A stretch of DNA of 16,782 nt. It comes from Bacilli bacterium (GTDB lineage: Bacteria; Bacillota_I; Bacilli_A; RF39; UBA660). The notes under the pieces are model-generated. The model was not told the origin of the DNA. It searched no databases and worked only from the letters and a program-made list of their open reading frames with translations. This document shows, piece by piece, positions 5,506 to 12,903 of the stretch (its first letter is position 1; every line of letters starts with the position of its first letter). The stretch covers positions 1-16,782 of the forward strand of contig JAQVNR010000026.1 of assembly GCA_028703035.1 (NCBI GenBank). Reading direction: 5' to 3'. The position numbers and the translations under genes are program-made.

Positions 5506-8004
5506 ATGAATAGTTATACTAGAAAAAATTACTTTAATCCTACTTTTTATCCGTATCCTAAACAAAATAATAGATATAGAGAATTGGTTAAAAAGCCCAA
5601 GGAAATTTATCGCGCTCCTAATTTATCAGAAGTAATACTAAAATTTGGAACAAACGGGGTCGAAGTAGAAGAATTACAAAAAATTCTTATTTCCTTAAAT
5701 TACTTAAACGGCACACCAGATGGATACTATGGAAGAAGTACTGAAAAAGCAGTAATAAATTTTCAAAAAGATTTTAATTTAGCAATGGATGGAATAGTAG
5801 GCTCAACAACGTGGGCTTATTTAGAAAAAGCTCAGAATGAGAAGACACCGGTAAATGAACCGACTGTTAAAGAGGGAGATAATAATTTATTTGTAACAAG
5901 TTTACAAATGAAGTTAAATGCACTAGGTTATTTAAAAGAGGAACCTGATAGTATTTTTGGATTATCTACAAGAGATGCAGTAAGAGAATTTCAAAGATTA
6001 AATAATTTAAATGTAGATGCAATAGTCGGACCTGATACTTGGAGAGTTATTAATCGTTTGTACTCGGAACTTAATAATTCTGTACCAGTTATTATAACGC
6101 CTATGTTAGAAGGAACAAGTGGTAGTGATGTTGAAACCCTGCAAAAAAACTTAAGTGATTTAGGTTATTATGATGGAAATATAACAGGTGTTTTTGATAT
6201 TCAAACTGGAAATTCAGTTCAAAGTTTTCAATCAGATAATAATTTATTATCAACTGGGATAGTTAACCAAAAAACTTGGGAAGCGATTATCGAAAAAACT
6301 GAAAAAAATGATCGATCAGAAACTAAGTATTGTGATTTGTTAACTAAATTAGATCGTCAAAAAAATGTTTTGTCAAGATCAACTATAAGACTAGGTGATT
6401 CTGGTACGGATGTAGCTGATTTACAATTATATTTAAAAGAATTATCTTATTTTGAAGGACCAATCGATAGCCAATTTGGAAGTGAAACAAATAAGGCGGT
6501 AAGATCATTTCAAAATACTAATAATTTAGGAGTTGATGGAATCGTTGGAAAAAATACTTGGAGCGCGCTTGTTGATTTATACTTACCACTTGCAATATGC
6601 TTGCCGGATAAACAAGACCGTTATGTAGGTGTTGTAATTGATGCAGGGCATGGAGGTGAAGACCCAGGAGCAGTAAGTCAAGGAGAGAATGAAAAAAAAT
6701 ATAACTTAATGATTTCGCAGTACATCGCTAGCCGCTTTTCTGAATTGGGGATACCTTATTCACTTACTAGAGATAGTGATGAAACCTTAACAAACGAAGA
6801 AAGAGTTGCAAAAATTAAAATGCCTTTTGGAGATGTAAGCAATGCAATTGTTATATCAAATCATATAAACGCAGGCGGTGGCGAGGGCGCTGAAATAATT
6901 TATCCACTACGAAGTGATGAAACGTTAGCAAGAAATATTTTAACTGAAATAGGGAATACTGGTCAAAAAACTCGTACTTATTATCAAAGAGCACTGCCAA
7001 ATGACCCAACTCAAGATTATTATTATATTATGAGAGATACTGACAGACTTGAAACTTTGATTGTCGAATACGCATTTTTAGATAATCCAAATGATTTAAG
7101 CAAATTACAAAATAATTGGAAGCAATATGCAGAAGCAACAGTAAAAGCAGTGGCAGAATATATGGGGTATCCATATTCAGAGATAGCTTTAAATGGAGTC
7201 GTTTATATAGTCGAAGCAGGTGACTCATTATGGGCAATTGCTCAAAGATTTGGGACAACAGTTGATAATATTAAAAGGTTAAACAATTTAAGCAGTAACA
7301 ACTTATCAATCGGACAAAAACTTGTAATTTCCGGAAGCCCTGTTCCAGAGCCACTACCAACTTCGACTTATACAGTTGTGGCAGGCGATACGTTATATTC
7401 GATAGCACGCAAGTTTAATACTACGGTATCTGAGCTAAGAAAAATTAATAATTTAAGTAGTGATATTCTGTCAATTGGTCAAACTCTAAAAATAACTGAA
7501 ACAAATAATGATAATCTTGAAGAATTATCAACGATATATATAGTAAAATATGGCGATACATTATGGTCCATTGCAAACCATTTTGATGTTTCAGTTGATA
7601 CAATAAAATTATTAAATAATTTAAAAAATAGTGATTTATCAGTTGGTCAAGAACTTTTGATTTCTGAAAATAGCATCATTCCATCTTTTCCTGCAGACAA
7701 TATTGTTTATATTGTAAAACAAGGCGATACATTATGGTCTTTAGCAAAAAAATATAATACGACCGTCGATGAAATAAAAAGAGTCAACAATTTAAGTAAT
7801 AATAGCCTTTCTATTGGACAAAATTTAACTATTCCTGATGGAATTTTAAATTCCAACCTAGATTTATATACAGTCGTAGCAGGCGATACATTATGGAGTA
7901 TTGCTCATCGATTTGGAACAACTGCAGATGAAATTCGCAGAATCAATAATTTAAGTGGAAACTTATTAAGTATCGGCCAGCAACTGAAAATCCCAATTTT
8001 ATAA
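5506..8004 (+). CDS. N-acetylmuramoyl-L-alanine amidase with 4 PG-binding and 5 LysM domains
   Basis: An 832-residue modular wall hydrolase. Four PG_binding_1 modules lie at about 45-110, 122-188, 200-265 and 295-360. A zinc Amidase_3 domain spans about 373-555, and five LysM repeats sit at 567-609, 622-665, 678-721, 735-778 and 788-831. The expected catalytic set is complete: H382 (DAGHGGEDPGA), E396 (EKKYNL), H453 (SNHINAG) and E521 (LIVEYAFLDN). The enzyme should cleave the amide between N-acetylmuramate and L-alanine. The N-terminus is Tyr/Pro/Lys-rich with no signal peptide, which suits a CwlC/CwlH-like role in mother-cell lysis, or deposition on the spore, rather than normal secretion. 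Nine binding modules is more than the one to three I know from related amidases. AAGGAGG lies 6-7 bases before ATG 5506. Transcription probably ends at the hairpin overlapping its stop. Confidence 0.92.
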   Translation: MNSYTRKNYFNPTFYPYPKQNNRYRELVKKPKEIYRAPNLSEVILKFGTNGVEVEELQKILISLNYLNGTPDGYYGRSTEKAVINFQKDFNLAMDGIVGSTTWAYLEKAQNEKTPVNEPTVKEGDNNLFVTSLQMKLNALGYLKEEPDSIFGLSTRDAVREFQRLNNLNVDAIVGPDTWRVINRLYSELNNSVPVIITPMLEGTSGSDVETLQKNLSDLGYYDGNITGVFDIQTGNSVQSFQSDNNLLSTGIVNQKTWEAIIEKTEKNDRSETKYCDLLTKLDRQKNVLSRSTIRLGDSGTDVADLQLYLKELSYFEGPIDSQFGSETNKAVRSFQNTNNLGVDGIVGKNTWSALVDLYLPLAICLPDKQDRYVGVVIDAGHGGEDPGAVSQGENEKKYNLMISQYIASRFSELGIPYSLTRDSDETLTNEERVAKIKMPFGDVSNAIVISNHINAGGGEGAEIIYPLRSDETLARNILTEIGNTGQKTRTYYQRALPNDPTQDYYYIMRDTDRLETLIVEYAFLDNPNDLSKLQNNWKQYAEATVKAVAEYMGYPYSEIALNGVVYIVEAGDSLWAIAQRFGTTVDNIKRLNNLSSNNLSIGQKLVISGSPVPEPLPTSTYTVVAGDTLYSIARKFNTTVSELRKINNLSSDILSIGQTLKITETNNDNLEELSTIYIVKYGDTLWSIANHFDVSVDTIKLLNNLKNSDLSVGQELLISENSIIPSFPADNIVYIVKQGDTLWSLAKKYNTTVDEIKRVNNLSNNSLSIGQNLTIPDGILNSNLDLYTVVAGDTLWSIAHRFGTTADEIRRINNLSGNLLSIGQQLKIPIL

Positions 8005-8026
8005 AGTGAGAAAACTCACTTTTTTT
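8003..8026 (+). terminator. Intrinsic terminator of the amidase gene
   Basis: AAAGTGAG (8003-8010) pairs with CTCACTTT (8015-8022) around an AAAA loop, giving eight base pairs followed by a T run to 8026. The stop codon 8002-8004 enters the stem. Confidence 0.85.
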
Positions 8027-8054
8027 AATATATATTTTTAGAAAAGCCATAATA
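8025..8054 (+). promoter_or_regulatory. Candidate SigF/SigG-like promoter for the secreted small protein
   Basis: TTAATA (8025-8030) and CATAATA (8048-8054) are 17 bases apart. The -10 fits the forespore consensus CATAMTA exactly and the -35 differs from TGAATA at one base. It ends 14 bases before ATG 8069. Forespore synthesis would suit an exported protein destined for the space between the two spore membranes, but this is a pattern match only. Confidence 0.35.
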
Positions 8055-8068
8055 AAATAGGTGTTAGT

Positions 8069-8410
8069 ATGAAAAGATATTTATTATTTACTATTGTTTT
8101 TTTTCTATTAGTAGTTATCCAAATTACTTCAAAAAGCTATGGGTTTGAAGATTGTAAAAACCATAAAATAAACACTAATAATTTAAACTCACTAAATTTA
8201 AATAAATATTTAAAAAAAAATTATTCTAATCCTGATATTAATTATTTCTGTTCTTATAATAAATGCTACTATATAAAAAATGAAGGTTTAACAACCGCAT
8301 TACAAAACTATCTGTTATTGCAAGAACAAAAAGGCTTAACTGATTATGTGTTAGAAGCTCAAGTAAAAGGATTTCCAATAACAGAAATTAGTCTTAATTT
8401 ATGTAAATAA
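8069..8410 (+). CDS. Small secreted four-cysteine protein, unknown function
   Basis: A 113-residue protein with an N-terminal signal sequence or anchor: MKRY, then a hydrophobic core at about 5-19, then polar sequence with possible cleavage after SYG at about 23-25. The mature part is Asn/Lys/Tyr-rich and has four cysteines, C29, C61, C66 and C112, an even number that would allow two disulphides outside the cytoplasm. No family was recognised. AGGTG at 8058-8062 precedes ATG 8069 by six bases. The gene lies directly after the amidase terminator, with its own forespore-like promoter. Its last 17 bases overlap the end of the opposing helicase gene. A spore-envelope role is inferred from position and promoter, not from similarity. 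Confidence 0.75.
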   Translation: MKRYLLFTIVFFLLVVIQITSKSYGFEDCKNHKINTNNLNSLNLNKYLKKNYSNPDINYFCSYNKCYYIKNEGLTTALQNYLLLQEQKGLTDYVLEAQVKGFPITEISLNLCK

Positions 8411-9761
8411 TATCTAAATCATTTTTAAAATCTTTAATTAACTCTTTAATAAAAACAGAATAATTATTTTTAGGAACTAATAAATAAACAAAGTTTCTAG
8501 CTCTAGTTAAAGATACATAAAACAATCTTCTTTCTTCTTCATATATTATATATTCTGAGTTTAAAATTTTAGAAATAATTTTTTCGTTTTTAATTTTCGA
8601 AGGAAATCCAGTAGTCTGATTTTCTAAATTTATCAAAATAATATTATCTTCTTCTAGACCTTTTGATTTATGGATAGTTAAAAAACGAATATCATTATTT
8701 TCATAAACATTAAATCTATCTTTATCGTGGTTGTTTCTTCCTAAAATTAAAACATTTCCATCTATTATTTTTAAAACTTTGTTAACAACTGTTTTCTTGT
8801 TAACATAAAAAATTATTTTAATTGGTTTTTTAATATTTTTATGACAAATTGTATTTTTTTTAAGCTGTTTATTGTTTTTCATAATAAATATATTAGCTAT
8901 TTTAATCAGTTCAGTACTGTTTCGGTAGTTATGATTTAAATATATTAAATTAGTATCTGGAAAATTGCTTTTAAAATCAATAAATAAATTTAGGTTGCAA
9001 CCGCTAAAACGATAAATAGATTGATAATCATCTCCTACAACAAAAAATTTAGCATTATTTTGCTCGATAATGGCTTTTATTAAATTTAATCTAATTAAAG
9101 AAGTATCTTGAAACTCATCAATAATAATAAACTTATATAGCGTTTTTCTTTTCTTATTATTAATATAGATTGTAGCTTTACTGATAAGATCATTTAAATC
9201 TAAAGATAGGTTTGATTCTAATTCTCTTTGATATATTAAATAAATATCTAAAATAAATTTATAATAAATTTTATCGATAAAATAACTTTTTTTATATAAT
9301 TGGTATAAAAAATTAATATCATTGTAATTAGATTTATATATATTTATAAAAGTTTCTATTAATACCATTAAATTCTTAATATCTATATAGTTAATAATTC
9401 TTTTATATAAAATATTAGTTTTTCTATTATCAAGAGCAAAAGAATTAAAATACTCATTTATTATATAACTTAGATAATTATTAGAAACTATATTAATTTT
9501 ATCTTTCGAATTAATAATATCAAGTGCTAATTTATGGAAAGTTTTAATATCTATACTATGTTTTATTTTTTCTTTTAAAGAATTAACTGTTTCATTAGTA
9601 AAAGAAATTATTAGTATTTCCTCTGGTTTATAGATTTTATTATCTAACAAATAATTGACTTTGCCAACTATTGTCGATGTTTTCCCAGAACCCGCTCCTG
9701 CTATAACAAGGGTATTACCTAAAGTTTTTATTGCTTTTAATTGACATTCATCATAGTTCAC
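8394..9761 (-). CDS. Compact UvrD-family (helicase IV-like) DNA helicase
   Basis: Encodes about 455 residues of superfamily 1A helicase. Numbered from GTG 9761, Walker A GAGSGKTS is at 22-29, followed by SFTNETVNSLKEKI and TFHKLALDII. Walker B is DEFQDT at 215-220, then GDDYQSIYRFSG (motif III), NYRNS (IV), TIHKSKGLE (V) and EERRLFYVSLTRAR (VI). All motifs are intact, so it should be an active 3'-5' ATP-driven translocase. The TFHxLALxII segment resembles E. coli helicase IV, but the protein lacks that enzyme's N-terminal region and is far shorter than PcrA/UvrD (about 720). The inner GTG at 9761 is preferred over the GTG at 9770 because AGGTGA (9767-9772) is correctly spaced only for it. It lies downstream of addA on the same strand, across a terminator, and probably has its own promoter. 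Confidence 0.88.
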   Translation of the reverse strand: MNYDECQLKAIKTLGNTLVIAGAGSGKTSTIVGKVNYLLDNKIYKPEEILIISFTNETVNSLKEKIKHSIDIKTFHKLALDIINSKDKINIVSNNYLSYIINEYFNSFALDNRKTNILYKRIINYIDIKNLMVLIETFINIYKSNYNDINFLYQLYKKSYFIDKIYYKFILDIYLIYQRELESNLSLDLNDLISKATIYINNKKRKTLYKFIIIDEFQDTSLIRLNLIKAIIEQNNAKFFVVGDDYQSIYRFSGCNLNLFIDFKSNFPDTNLIYLNHNYRNSTELIKIANIFIMKNNKQLKKNTICHKNIKKPIKIIFYVNKKTVVNKVLKIIDGNVLILGRNNHDKDRFNVYENNDIRFLTIHKSKGLEEDNIILINLENQTTGFPSKIKNEKIISKILNSEYIIYEEERRLFYVSLTRARNFVYLLVPKNNYSVFIKELIKDFKNDLDIIYIN

Positions 9762-9778
9762 CAAAATCACCTAGATTT

Positions 9779-9807
9779 AACTTAAAATATTTATCTTTAA
9801 ATGTCAA
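9779..9807 (-). promoter_or_regulatory. Candidate SigA promoter for the compact helicase
   Basis: Minus-strand TTGACA (9802-9807) is a perfect -35, followed after 17 bases by TAAGTT (9779-9784), a poor -10. It lies just after the addA terminator and would give a very short leader to GTG 9761. Confidence 0.35.
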
Positions 9808-9819
9808 ATTGCAAATATT

Positions 9820-9843
9820 AAAAAACTAGTCTATTTTGACTAG
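9820..9843 (-). terminator. Intrinsic terminator of addBA
   Basis: On the minus strand CTAGTC (9843-9838), loop AAAATA, then GACTAG (9831-9826), followed by six T. The stem is a six-pair perfect match and includes the last sense codons and the TAG stop of addA. Confidence 0.75.
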
Positions 9844-12800
9844 CTTTTGATCAAGAATTGAATATAGGTATGTATATGTTTTTTTATTAGTCTTTTTTTC
9901 AATATAACTTCTATATCCTTGTAGTTGAGAGATGTACGCATTATCACTTATATTTTTCAATTTATAATCGATAATATCAATATGCTGATCATAAATTAAT
10001 AGTAAATCAATAACTCCAAATTGATGATTATTATTTTCAATATTTTGAAATTCATACTCTTTAACTATCTTGGCATTTTTTATATTTTTCATAATATCTT
10101 GATTTAAAAATCCCTCAATAAGATTCTTTTCTTCATTTGTTAAATTAGTAAAATCAGGATTTAAAAAGTCTAAACTTTCTAAAATATAATGTATTTTATT
10201 ACCATATGATATATTCTCTCTTTCGCTTTTAGAGAGAAGCTTTACAGTATTTTTAGAAAATGTTTTTTTGGTTAACTTTTTGAAAGATAATTCTAATTCA
10301 TTAACCTCTATTTTTTCATAAGTATTATCATAAACAAAATCTTTTTTAGAAATTTTTTGATATTGTTCAAGCTCTAGAGTATCTCCTAAATTAATGATAT
10401 TTTCTTGATTAATATTGTTTACCGAGACTAATATATCAAGAAAAGAACGATATGATATTCTTGTTAAATAATCAACAATATTAAGATTTGATTGCTCTTC
10501 TTTTGTTTCGCTACTAGGGTATATCATAATTATTTTTTCTTTACATCTGGTTAAAGATACATAAAACAATCTTATTTTCTCTGAAATTTCTTCTTGGATA
10601 TATTTTTCAATATATAAAGCATAAATAAATGTTTTCTTTAAACCATTTGACTGGGCTGGCAAAATAAAACCAAAATCTTTTGTAAAAATTATTTTTTTTA
10701 TGGGATCTCTTAGATTAAATCTTTTATAAAGACCGCTAAAATAACAAATATGATATTCTAGGCCTTTTGACTTATGGACATTAGTTATAATTATAGCATC
10801 ACCACTAGTTATTGATGGTGGGACTTTTATTTCGCTTTTGTCAGTAAGTAACGTGTCTAAATAATCTTCGAGACCATAAACATTAATTCCTAATTTATTT
10901 AATTCTTCAGCTTTTTCTAGTAAATTATTTAAAACAAGATTTCTTTCATAAATATTTCCAACGGCAATCATTTTCATATAAAAGTCAAACTTAAATATTA
11001 TTTTCTCTAACATTTCTTTGTTGCTCATATAATCTATATTTAAAGCAAGAGATTGACAAAGTTTAAATATTTCATTATTAAAAATATCTTTACTATTAAG
11101 TATTAAAAAAATTTCTTCATCGGAAAAAGCGAATAAATAGCTTCTGGCAATACTTGTAAAACAGAACCTAAACATAGAATCAAACTCTTTATTCTTAATT
11201 TTTAGTGTTAAAGTTAAAATATTTTTTATTAAAAATGTTTCATCATTAAATAAAATATTTTCGTCTTTTTGAATATTTAATGGTATTTGCATATCTTCAA
11301 ACACATTTTTATAAACATCAAAAGCACTAGTACGGTCAATTAATATACAAAAGTCTTGATATGTACAATCTTTAAGAGTGCCTTTTTCCATTACTTGAAA
11401 TTTATTCTGAATTTTACTTTTTATATCTTTAGCAATTATATAAGCTTCAATTTCTTCGTTTGAGTATTTACGATTTTTTTCATAAGTATAAACTTCAGTT
11501 GAGTAATCACTAGGGCTCGGTATATTATAAGATTGATTTCCAAAAACCATTTGATGTTCTAATGCATAGTTAGCACTCCCAATTTCATCATCCATAACTT
11601 TATTAAAGATTGAATTTATTGTTTCAATTACTTCTTTTCTTGATCTAAAATTTTTATTAAGATCAATTTTTTGCCCTTTTTTCTTATTTTTATAACTGTC
11701 ATATTTTTCTTTAAAAATTCTGGGATTAGCGTTTCTAAAACGATAAATAGATTGTTTTATGTCTCCGACCATATAAACATTATTGTTTTCAATCAAATTA
11801 ATAAATGTATCTTGGATATCGTTTGTATCTTGGTATTCATCGATCATAATTTCTTTAAAGTGATATTTTATTTTCTCGGCAATATCTGGTTGTTCTTTCA
11901 GTAAAGTAATTGCTAATCTACTAATATCACTAAATTCAAAACAATTATGCTTTCTTTTATATTTATTAATTTTATTATTTAAATCTAGTAGAATATCAAT
12001 GATTACCTTGCTGTAATTTTTAGTACTTAAAACTTCTTTAATTAAATCGGCTTTAGTTTCTTTACTATATAAAATTATTTCATCTGTTATTTTTTTTAAT
12101 TCAGCTTTATAAAATTTAGCATTATCACTTGAACCTGGGGGAAGACTAGGAAACTTGATGCTACCTATTGCCTGGATGGTATCATAATTATTTGCCTCTA
12201 ATATCGGTTTTAATAAGTTGCAAAGTATATCATAAAATCTAGGATTTATTTCATAACTCAGTTTATATAAAGTATTTTTAAGTGCTTCTATTCTTTTTTT
12301 AATTAACTTTAAATATTGATTGAAAATAGAATCAATATTATTATAATAATTTTCTAAATAGTTATTTAAATAATCTTCTTTTTCAATAATTAAATCTAAG
12401 TTTTTATCTAAATTTAAAATAATATTTTGAATTTCATAATCATTTTTCGCACAAAGATTAGTAACTAAATTGATAAAATCTTTGTCTTTATCAAGATATT
12501 TACTAGTAAATATATCAGCTATTATTTCTTTTTTCTTAAAGTTAATAACTGAACTATCAATAATTTCAATGTTTTTATCAATATTTAAATAATAATGGTA
12601 TTTTTTTACTAAAGAAAATACATAGGCATCAAAAGTTGAAATAAATGAGCAATCAATCTTATTTAAGTTATGATCTAATTCTGGATATTTATTGATTGCT
12701 TCTTTAATTTTTTCTTGCATGTCATGTGCAGAATTATTGGTAAAGGTTAATATTAAAAGCTCATTAAGAAAAATACCGGATTTTAATTTTGTAATTACTC

Positions 12801-12903
12801 TTTCGGTTAAAACCGATGTTTTACCAGAACCAGCACCTGCGGAAACTATTATATTTGATCCTGATCTATTTATGGCATCAAGTTGCTCATCAGTCCATTT
12901 CAT
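9826..12903 (-). CDS. addA: Helicase-nuclease subunit AddA
   Basis: A 1025-residue AddA, the ATP-driven helicase and nuclease subunit of AddAB, which resects double-strand breaks for RecA loading. Walker A SAGAGSGKTS is at 21-30 and Walker B IDEYQDT ends near 360. GDIKQSIYRFRNANPRIF is typical of AddA; NVHKSKGLEYH (motif V) and SEKIRLFYVSLTRCKEKI (VI) follow. The C-terminal RecB-type nuclease has GVIDLL with D966 and IIDYK with D979 and K981, so the active site looks complete. It is about 200 residues shorter than Bacillus AddA (about 1230). ATG 12903 overlaps the addB stop by one base (TAATG), which suggests translational coupling. The 3' end forms the terminator stem. Confidence 0.93.
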   Translation of the reverse strand: MKWTDEQLDAINRSGSNIIVSAGAGSGKTSVLTERVITKLKSGIFLNELLILTFTNNSAHDMQEKIKEAINKYPELDHNLNKIDCSFISTFDAYVFSLVKKYHYYLNIDKNIEIIDSSVINFKKKEIIADIFTSKYLDKDKDFINLVTNLCAKNDYEIQNIILNLDKNLDLIIEKEDYLNNYLENYYNNIDSIFNQYLKLIKKRIEALKNTLYKLSYEINPRFYDILCNLLKPILEANNYDTIQAIGSIKFPSLPPGSSDNAKFYKAELKKITDEIILYSKETKADLIKEVLSTKNYSKVIIDILLDLNNKINKYKRKHNCFEFSDISRLAITLLKEQPDIAEKIKYHFKEIMIDEYQDTNDIQDTFINLIENNNVYMVGDIKQSIYRFRNANPRIFKEKYDSYKNKKKGQKIDLNKNFRSRKEVIETINSIFNKVMDDEIGSANYALEHQMVFGNQSYNIPSPSDYSTEVYTYEKNRKYSNEEIEAYIIAKDIKSKIQNKFQVMEKGTLKDCTYQDFCILIDRTSAFDVYKNVFEDMQIPLNIQKDENILFNDETFLIKNILTLTLKIKNKEFDSMFRFCFTSIARSYLFAFSDEEIFLILNSKDIFNNEIFKLCQSLALNIDYMSNKEMLEKIIFKFDFYMKMIAVGNIYERNLVLNNLLEKAEELNKLGINVYGLEDYLDTLLTDKSEIKVPPSITSGDAIIITNVHKSKGLEYHICYFSGLYKRFNLRDPIKKIIFTKDFGFILPAQSNGLKKTFIYALYIEKYIQEEISEKIRLFYVSLTRCKEKIIMIYPSSETKEEQSNLNIVDYLTRISYRSFLDILVSVNNINQENIINLGDTLELEQYQKISKKDFVYDNTYEKIEVNELELSFKKLTKKTFSKNTVKLLSKSERENISYGNKIHYILESLDFLNPDFTNLTNEEKNLIEGFLNQDIMKNIKNAKIVKEYEFQNIENNNHQFGVIDLLLIYDQHIDIIDYKLKNISDNAYISQLQGYRSYIEKKTNKKTYTYLYSILDQKLVKID

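Noticed and set aside
7201..8001. DNA-level tandem repeat in the LysM region
   Set aside because: The five repeats are similar in protein but their DNA differs throughout, so this is domain repetition and not a recent DNA repeat.
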